From contig NC_057807.1 of assembly GCF_018294505.1 (NCBI RefSeq), forward strand, positions 273,277,369 through 273,341,368: 64,000 bases of DNA. The letters are read 5' to 3'. This document shows, in pieces, positions 58,738-64,000 of the stretch. Source of the stretch: Triticum aestivum (Eukaryota; Streptophyta; Magnoliopsida; Poales; Poaceae). The notes under the pieces are model-generated. The model saw only the letters and a program-made list of their open reading frames with translations, was not told the DNA's origin and did no database searches. Numbering within the stretch: the stretch's first letter is position 1; each line of letters opens with the position of its first letter. A program made the translations under genes and the position numbers.

Positions 58738-59810
58738 ACCTTTTATCTATAAATTTCTTCTTTCTTTCTTTTTCTTTCAAAAGACTCAGGACAGATGTCT
58801 TCTCTGACAGTTCAAATTGTACGATTAAATGTCATGAGCTTATGGAAAATAAAGCAAACCTTTCAAGGTCCCTGTATAGTTATTAATACTGCACCCTTTT
58901 ATTCATGCACTTGATCTTGTCTTACAACTGTACCGATTGTTCTAAAAGGCAAACCAGCTAATAGACTGGGGGCTCAACTGTAATGCTCACCCTACGCATT
59001 AAGTCCAGCACCCCATTCTCTAAATGTGTCCGGCATCTCGGATATTGCACTATATGCATCGGTTCCAAATTATGTCTTGGGTCAATAGTTGGTTTGCCCC
59101 GCTCCTGTGCTTACCTTCTTACGTTCTGCACATTCAGCTAAGAAGGTAAAGGGAGAACCACTGCGGTTGTACTTCCGCCTAGTTCAGTTCAGTACCTCAG
59201 TGGAGAAAGTCGAAACTGACTATCATAATAAGTGAAAACTGGTCGGCAATCTGATGATTGGTGTTAAACCCAAAATTGTTGGTGATTATGCCATGTAACA
59301 TGAAAAAAAAGTAAACTCTTCCATTGAAGGTTTTTTTAGGCTAGTTGAATTGTTTTGGGTTTGTCTTCAAACAAATCACGTGATAGATGCTTGGCCCTCG
59401 GGTTTGTTGAACATCTCACTACACTGGGGGTTGGTCACCAGCCCCATGCAGTCAAGCTCCTATGGCTAAGTGAAATTAATAAAGACGCATAGTCTGATTG
59501 CCTCGTTCCCCTCCTACACTACCGCCTCTGGGCACCGAGACATCGGCTAAGGGTTATAGTGCGGAGGATGGAACACCCCTCGTAGCATCTACTTGGGGGG
59601 CTAAAGCCGGAGACTGGTAACTTTCAGAATGAAACGACCAAACATGAGTCAAAATTAACATCAAGTATGATAACCCATACAAGAGCATAATCGCATTATA
59701 AAACACCAGGTTCAACAAAAGTTTAATATATAAAGCTACTCAAGGACTACATCCTTGGAACATAGTGCCTCCACTGCCCGAGCATCGTCCATCATGGCGG
59801 GGAAGTATTG
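58738..59810 (+). other. Non-coding 3' interior of the short-LTR gypsy
   Basis: Begins with a CTTTCTTTCTTTTT tract. No supported ORF. It contains ACTGGGGG and TGGGGGGCTAAAGCCGGAGAC segments (58964, 59594), purine-rich and similar to polypurine tracts, but no LTR follows them. Confidence 0.5.
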
Positions 59811-61917
59811 CTATGGGCGCCTATGCTCTTTTCCAATTCGGGGAGGTCCAGTGGCCATCTCGACGGGTTTGATCTTCGTCCAATGCACCATGGTCTTCGA
59901 GAACGCCATCCAAGCCCCTTCGATGCACACCGAGCGCTTCACGGTCTCGACAAAGGCAGCAGCGTCACACAACTTCACCACCAGATCGAAATAGCTGCTC
60001 GGCAGGGGCTCAGAAGGCCACAGCCGGACACAATGGTCTTTCATGGCCGGCTCCTCCATTCGGTGAAACTCCATCAATTGTTTCATTTGATTAACGACGA
60101 GCGAAGGGTGCTCGGGCGCCTGGAACTGCACCCAGAATAGTCTCAATGCGGAGTCACCCTCCCAAGCCACATAGTGCTTCGAGGCATCAGCAGCATTCTT
60201 TGGGAGATCAGCAAATGCGCCCATGGAATGCCAGACCCGGGTGAGCAAGGAGAACCTTTGACCACCAAAGACACTCTACAGTAAGTACTGCTTACCATTC
60301 GTAATTTGCTTCACTTGTTGGATCTCCTCTCGTGCACCTCGTGTCTCTGTCCGCGCCTCCTGGACCTCCATCTTCATCTTGGCCAGCTCGGTGGTATGGT
60401 CCTTATTTTTCTGCTCCAGGTCCTCACATTTAGCGATGGCATCCTTGAGCTCTTGTTGCACCTCGGCCACCCTGGCGTCATGCTTTCAGTGGCCGGCCTT
60501 CACCACCAGGAGTTCGGCGGCCGCCTGTTCGGCCGCCACCTTCTGCTTGTTTCCTTCCTTCTTGGCCTTCAGACCGCAGTGGAACCTACAAATCACAACT
60601 CGTTCAGGGATAACACCAAACACTTCGCTTGACAAATAAAATCAAGGAACTACGATTTGCACGGACTAACCTTGTGCTTCCTCAAACCGCTTGTTGATGA
60701 GACGAGCTCCTCACTACAGCTCTTGAGCTTCTGATTCATCTCGGCCAGCTCCGCGGCATTGGCGGCAGCCGCTAACGTCGATGCCTGCAATAACAAAACC
60801 ATGCCTCACATTGAGACCAATTGTTTCGATGATTTTTGAACCTTAGACAGGTTTTTTCCAAAACCTGCCAGAGCCTCGGGGGCTGTTATATATAAGGACT
60901 GCTCAAAATTTTGTCCACCGAATATATTTTCATGAAGAGAAAGCATTACTTTGTTTACCTCAAAGCCTGTCAGAAGGCCACCAAAAGCGTCCTTCAATCC
61001 GTTGTTAACAGACCGAATGCTTTGCAAAACCGCATCCATCAGGGTGCGGTGTTCTGCAACTATGGGGGAGTTGTTCATAGCCTCCTCCATCATGCCCGGC
61101 CACTTTGCCATGACCCGACCTCCGGTTTTCCGCATGGGCGGCAGGGCCCCGGCTCCCCTTCGGTGGGAGGCGGTTGTGATGCTTCAGAGGGTCGGGAAGG
61201 CCCTGGAACCGTCTTTTGAGAGGGCCCGGCTTGCCAGAGCTCTTTCTCCTGGTCTTTGGTGCCCGAAGCATTAGCCTCGGCCATATTGACTTCGCCATCA
61301 CCCCCCGTGCTCGGACAGCACCTCACCGGTCTCTCCGATGACCAGAGGAGGCATGGAGTGCGATGCCCCTCCATTCTCCGCTTGGTCGGCTGGCGGAGAA
61401 GTGCCCTCCGACATCTGGTCAGTGGGGAGGTCATGCGGCGGGCTATAACATGGAAGCACACATAGGTTTAGTAGTGGGCTAGTAAAACCAACTACCGAAC
61501 AGTCTTCGGATTCTTACCTTTCGGCACGGGGGTTGACCCTAGGGACCTTCTCCGGGACCTTCTCGAAGGCTGCGGACTCCTCGTCGGAGTCCAAACTGTC
61601 ATGGAGCAGGGCCAACTTGCTCATGCTCCTCTTCTTCGGAACGGGGAAGGATTCTCCCCGTCGTCTTCTGCCGACGCTGCTCTCTTCCTGGTGCGTGAGG
61701 AATCGCTCTCCTCCTCCTCTTATTCTTCCTGCTCCCCCTCCTGTGCGAAGGGGGTGTGGGTGTCCATGGACTTGGTGTCCGGAGGGACTCGTGGGCGGAG
61801 GCCCTCTCTGGCCTCCCTTCCGGGGTTTTTCCTCTTCTTCTCCTTTTTCTTCGGCGCCTTCTAAGGCGCCACTGTCGGCATCTCTTCCAGCAAAGCCGAC
61901 GTGGGGTCTTCGGGCAG
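59811..61917 (-). pseudogene. Antisense ORF region of the gypsy element (putative gypsy-type transposon protein)
   Basis: Minus-strand exon-like frames in order: an acidic and Lys/Arg-rich N-terminal part (61917-61500), 61461-61090, 61135-60806 (ends AGFGKNLSKVQKSSKQL), a coiled coil 60470-60276 (VQQELKDAIAKCEDLEQKNK) and 60248-59811, whose RLFWVQFQAPEHPSLVVNQM and KRSVCIEGAWMAFSKTMVHW are hallmarks of the plant 'putative gypsy type transposon' domain (PF04195-like). Such genes run opposite to gag-pol in several cereal gypsy families. Its 5' end is cut by the insertion at 61918, and stops occur between exons. Confidence 0.65.
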
Positions 61918-63493
61918 TGATACGTCTCCAATGTATCTATAATTTTTGATTGTTTCATGCTATTATATTACTCATTTTGGATGCTTATGGGCTTTACTTT
62001 ACACTTTTATATCATTTTTGGGACTAACCTACTAACCGGAGGCCCAGCCCGAATTGCTGTTTTTTTTGCCTATTTCGGTGTTTCTAAGAAAGGGAATATC
62101 AAACGGAGTCCAAACAGAATTAAACCTTCGGGAGCGATCTTTTCAGAACAAACGCAATCTAGGAGACTTGGAGTGGATGTCAAGTTGCAGACGAGGCGGC
62201 CACGAAGGTGTCCGGCATGCCCCCTAGGGGTGGGCGTGCCCCCCACCCTCGTGGGCCCCTCGTTGCTCCACCAACGTACTTCCTTCGCCTATATATGCTC
62301 TCGTACCCTGAAACCATTGAAGAGAACCACGAAAACCTAATTCCACCGCCGCAACCTTCTGTATCCGCGAGATCCCATCTAGGATCCTTTGCTGACGCTC
62401 CGCCGGAGGTGGAATCGACCATGGAGGGCCTCTACATCATCTCCAAGGCCTCTCCAATGAGTTGTGAGTAGTTTACCACAGACCTTCGGGTCCATAGTTA
62501 TTAGCTAGATGGCTTCTTCTCTCTCTTTGAATCTCAATACCAAGTTCTCCTTGATCTTCTTGGAGATCTATTCGATGTAACTCTTTTTGCGGTGTGTTTG
62601 TCGAGATCCGATGAATTGTGGGTTTATGATCAAGTTTATCTATGAGAAATATTTGAATCTCCTCTGAATTCTTTTATGTATGATTGGTTATCTTTGCAAG
62701 TCTCTTCGAATTATCAGTTTGGTTTGGCCTACTAGATTGATCTTTCTTGCAATGGGAGAAGTGCTTAGCTTTGGGTTCAATCTTGCGGTGTCCTTTCCCA
62801 GTAACAGCAGCGGCAGTAAGGCACGTATTGTATTTTTGCCATCAAGGATAAAAAGATGGGGTTTATATCATATTGCATGAGTTTATCCCTCTACATCATG
62901 TCATCTTTCTTAATGCGTTACTCTGTTCTTATGAACTTAATACTCTAGATGCAGACAGGAGTCGGTCGATGTGTGGAGTAATAGTAGTAGATGCAGAATC
63001 ATTTCGATATACTTGTCACGGATGTGATGCCTATATACATGAACATTCCTAGATATTCTCATAACTATGCAGTTTTCTATCAATTGCCCGACAGTAATTT
63101 TTTCACCCACCGTAATACTTATGCTATCTTGAGGGAAGCCACTAGTGAAACCTATGGCCCCCGGGTCTATCTTTTATCATATTAGTTTTCCATTTAGTTT
63201 TATTTGCATCTTTTACTTTCCAATCTATATTATAAAAATACCAAAAAATATTTATCTTATCTTATTATCTCTATCAGATCTCACTTTTGCAAGTTTTCGT
63301 GAAGGGATTGACAACCCCTTTATCGTGTTGGTTGCGAGGTTCTTGTTTGTTTGTGTAGGTGCATGGGACTTTTGAGGAGCCTCCTACTGGATTGATACCT
63401 TGGTTCTCAAAACTGAGGGAAATACTTATGCTACTATGCTGCATCACCCTTTCCTCTTCAAGGGAAAACCAACGGAGTGCTCAAGAGGTAGCA
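61918..63493 (+). repeat. 5' LTR of second Sabrina-like element
   Basis: 1576 bp, TGATACGTCTCC...GTAGCA, collinear with the LTRs at 6488 and 12005 but more diverged from both than they are from each other, for example in the GC-rich block 62160-62290. A TATATATG box lies near 62290. Confidence 0.9.
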
Positions 63494-63504
63494 AGAAGGA
63501 TTTC

Positions 63505-63522
63505 TGGCATCGTTGTCGGGGA
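63505..63522 (+). other. Primer binding site, tRNA-Asp type
   Basis: TGGCATCGTTGTCGGGGA, matching the tRNA-Asp 3'-end complement with two C-to-T changes, 11 bases after the LTR. Confidence 0.82.
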
Positions 63523-63750
63523 GGTCTTCATAGAAGTCAAGACATACCAGGTACCCATCACAAGCTCATCTCCCTCGCATTACATTATTTGCCATTTGCC
63601 TCTCGTTTTCCTCTCCCCCACTTCACCCTTGCCATTTTATTCGCCCTTCTTCTGTTCGTCTTTTCGTTTGCTTTGATGTCTTACTTGGCTCATTTGCTCG
63701 TTTGGTTGGAATAGTTGTTTATTTATTGATAAACAAAGAACCTAAGATCT

Positions 63751-64000
63751 ATGGATCCTCATCCGCTTGCTAATCTTTTTAATAGATCCAATTATGATGA
63801 ACCAACTGCTAGTGAGTTTTGTGCACTAGATTATCTTTATGAAGCTTTGCTCGGAATTCGTGAATCTGAAAATTATGATGAAGAAATTTATGAAGAGATT
63901 CACGATAAATCTTTGAATAAAAATCATGATTGCAATGATTTTACTATAAATTCTCTTGATGTCAGTTGTGCTAATAATATGCAAAACCCTAAGCTTGGGT
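63751..64000 (+). CDS. Family ORF of Sabrina-like element, open to window end
   Basis: Starts MDPHPLANLFNRSNYDEPTA and stays open for 83 codons to the last base. About 64 of 83 residues match the copy at 8280. Differences are spread over the whole length. Both copies share the acidic, Tyr-rich composition and the NNMQNPKLG segment, whose codons contain the AAGCTTGGG motif. Function unknown; not gag- or pol-like by eye. Confidence 0.65.
   Translation, partial: MDPHPLANLFNRSNYDEPTASEFCALDYLYEALLGIRESENYDEEIYEEIHDKSLNKNHDCNDFTINSLDVSCANNMQNPKLG

Larger units (their letters stand above)
52703..61917 (+). mobile_element. Gypsy element with short LTR, gag-protease only; 3' end outside intact context
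   Basis: The left LTR starts TGAGGGATTCCTGGACTAGG at 52703 and ends ACACCGACA at 54957. Excluding the nested solo LTR it is about 0.44 kb. The interior has gag and protease pseudogenes (55005-58737), a non-coding part and antisense ORFs (59811-61917). RT, RNase H and integrase are missing. At 61917 it is cut by a Sabrina-like element, so the 3' LTR is beyond the window. A TSD 'cttgg' (52698-52702) is predicted. Confidence 0.75.
61918..64000 (+). mobile_element. Second Sabrina-like gypsy element, 5' part
   Basis: LTR at 61918-63493, tRNA-Asp-type primer site at 63505-63522 and the family ORF from 63751, identical in layout to the element at 6488. The expected TSD is 'ggcag' (61913-61917). The rest lies beyond the window. 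Confidence 0.9.

Noticed and set aside
1..64000. Host protein-coding gene, rRNA or tRNA gene
   Set aside because: No conserved multi-exon host gene, rRNA block or tRNA fold was seen; the tRNA-like matches are primer binding sites.

Overview
This 64-kb window is eukaryotic plant DNA built almost entirely of nested transposable elements. It looks like intergenic Triticeae DNA (wheat, Aegilops or barley group). The basis is the copia LTR of Angela/BARE-1/WIS type at 28364-36907, the Athila-lineage gypsy LTRs starting TGATACGTCTCC, a large CACTA transposon with Triticeae-type ends, and Stowaway MITEs. I see no ordinary host gene, no rRNA or tRNA gene, and no prokaryotic feature. Family names come from memory of the repeats and are tentative; element borders and target-site duplications (TSDs) are read from the bases.

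Layout. (1) 1-14787 holds a minus-strand Athila-type gypsy element ('element A') with LTR copies at 1-985 and 13832-14787, gag-protease remnants, an ORF in the env-like position and no pol. (2) Inside its gag frame sits a complete plus-strand gypsy element at 6488-13579 (Sabrina-like; TSD catat; two ~1.57-kb LTRs; tRNA-Asp-type primer site; no gag or pol; one ORF of unknown function). (3) 14788-15318 and 52173-52702 are the two halves of an older gypsy-like tandem-repeat region, split by (4) a 36.85-kb CACTA transposon at 15319-52172. The CACTA has subterminal repeat arrays, a decayed TNP1-like gene, a two-exon small gene of unknown function, several MITEs, a 1.9-kb pyrimidine-rich tract, and no TNP2 transposase that I can find. 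(5) Inside the CACTA lies a complete but decayed minus-strand Angela-like copia element at 28364-36907 (TSD tcaca). (6) 52703-61917 is a gypsy element with a ~0.44-kb LTR, a gag-protease pseudogene, no RT or integrase, and an antisense ORF region. Its LTR is split by (7) a solo copia LTR at 52726-54532 (TSD ggggg). (8) A second Sabrina-like element starts at 61918 and runs off the window; its ORF is open to the last base.

Insertion order follows from nesting: element A before the Sabrina-like copy; the tandem-repeat gypsy before the CACTA, and the CACTA before Angela; the short-LTR gypsy before both the solo LTR and the second Sabrina-like copy. All three gypsy types lack recognisable RT/integrase, so each would have needed enzymes in trans. 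Element A and the Sabrina-like element share LTR starts and polypurine-tract context, which fits mobilisation by related machinery. I found no new multi-gene system. The least explained items are the ORF conserved in the two Sabrina-like copies, the two-exon gene with 15-residue repeats at 40702-41375, and the size and internal duplications of a CACTA without visible TNP2.
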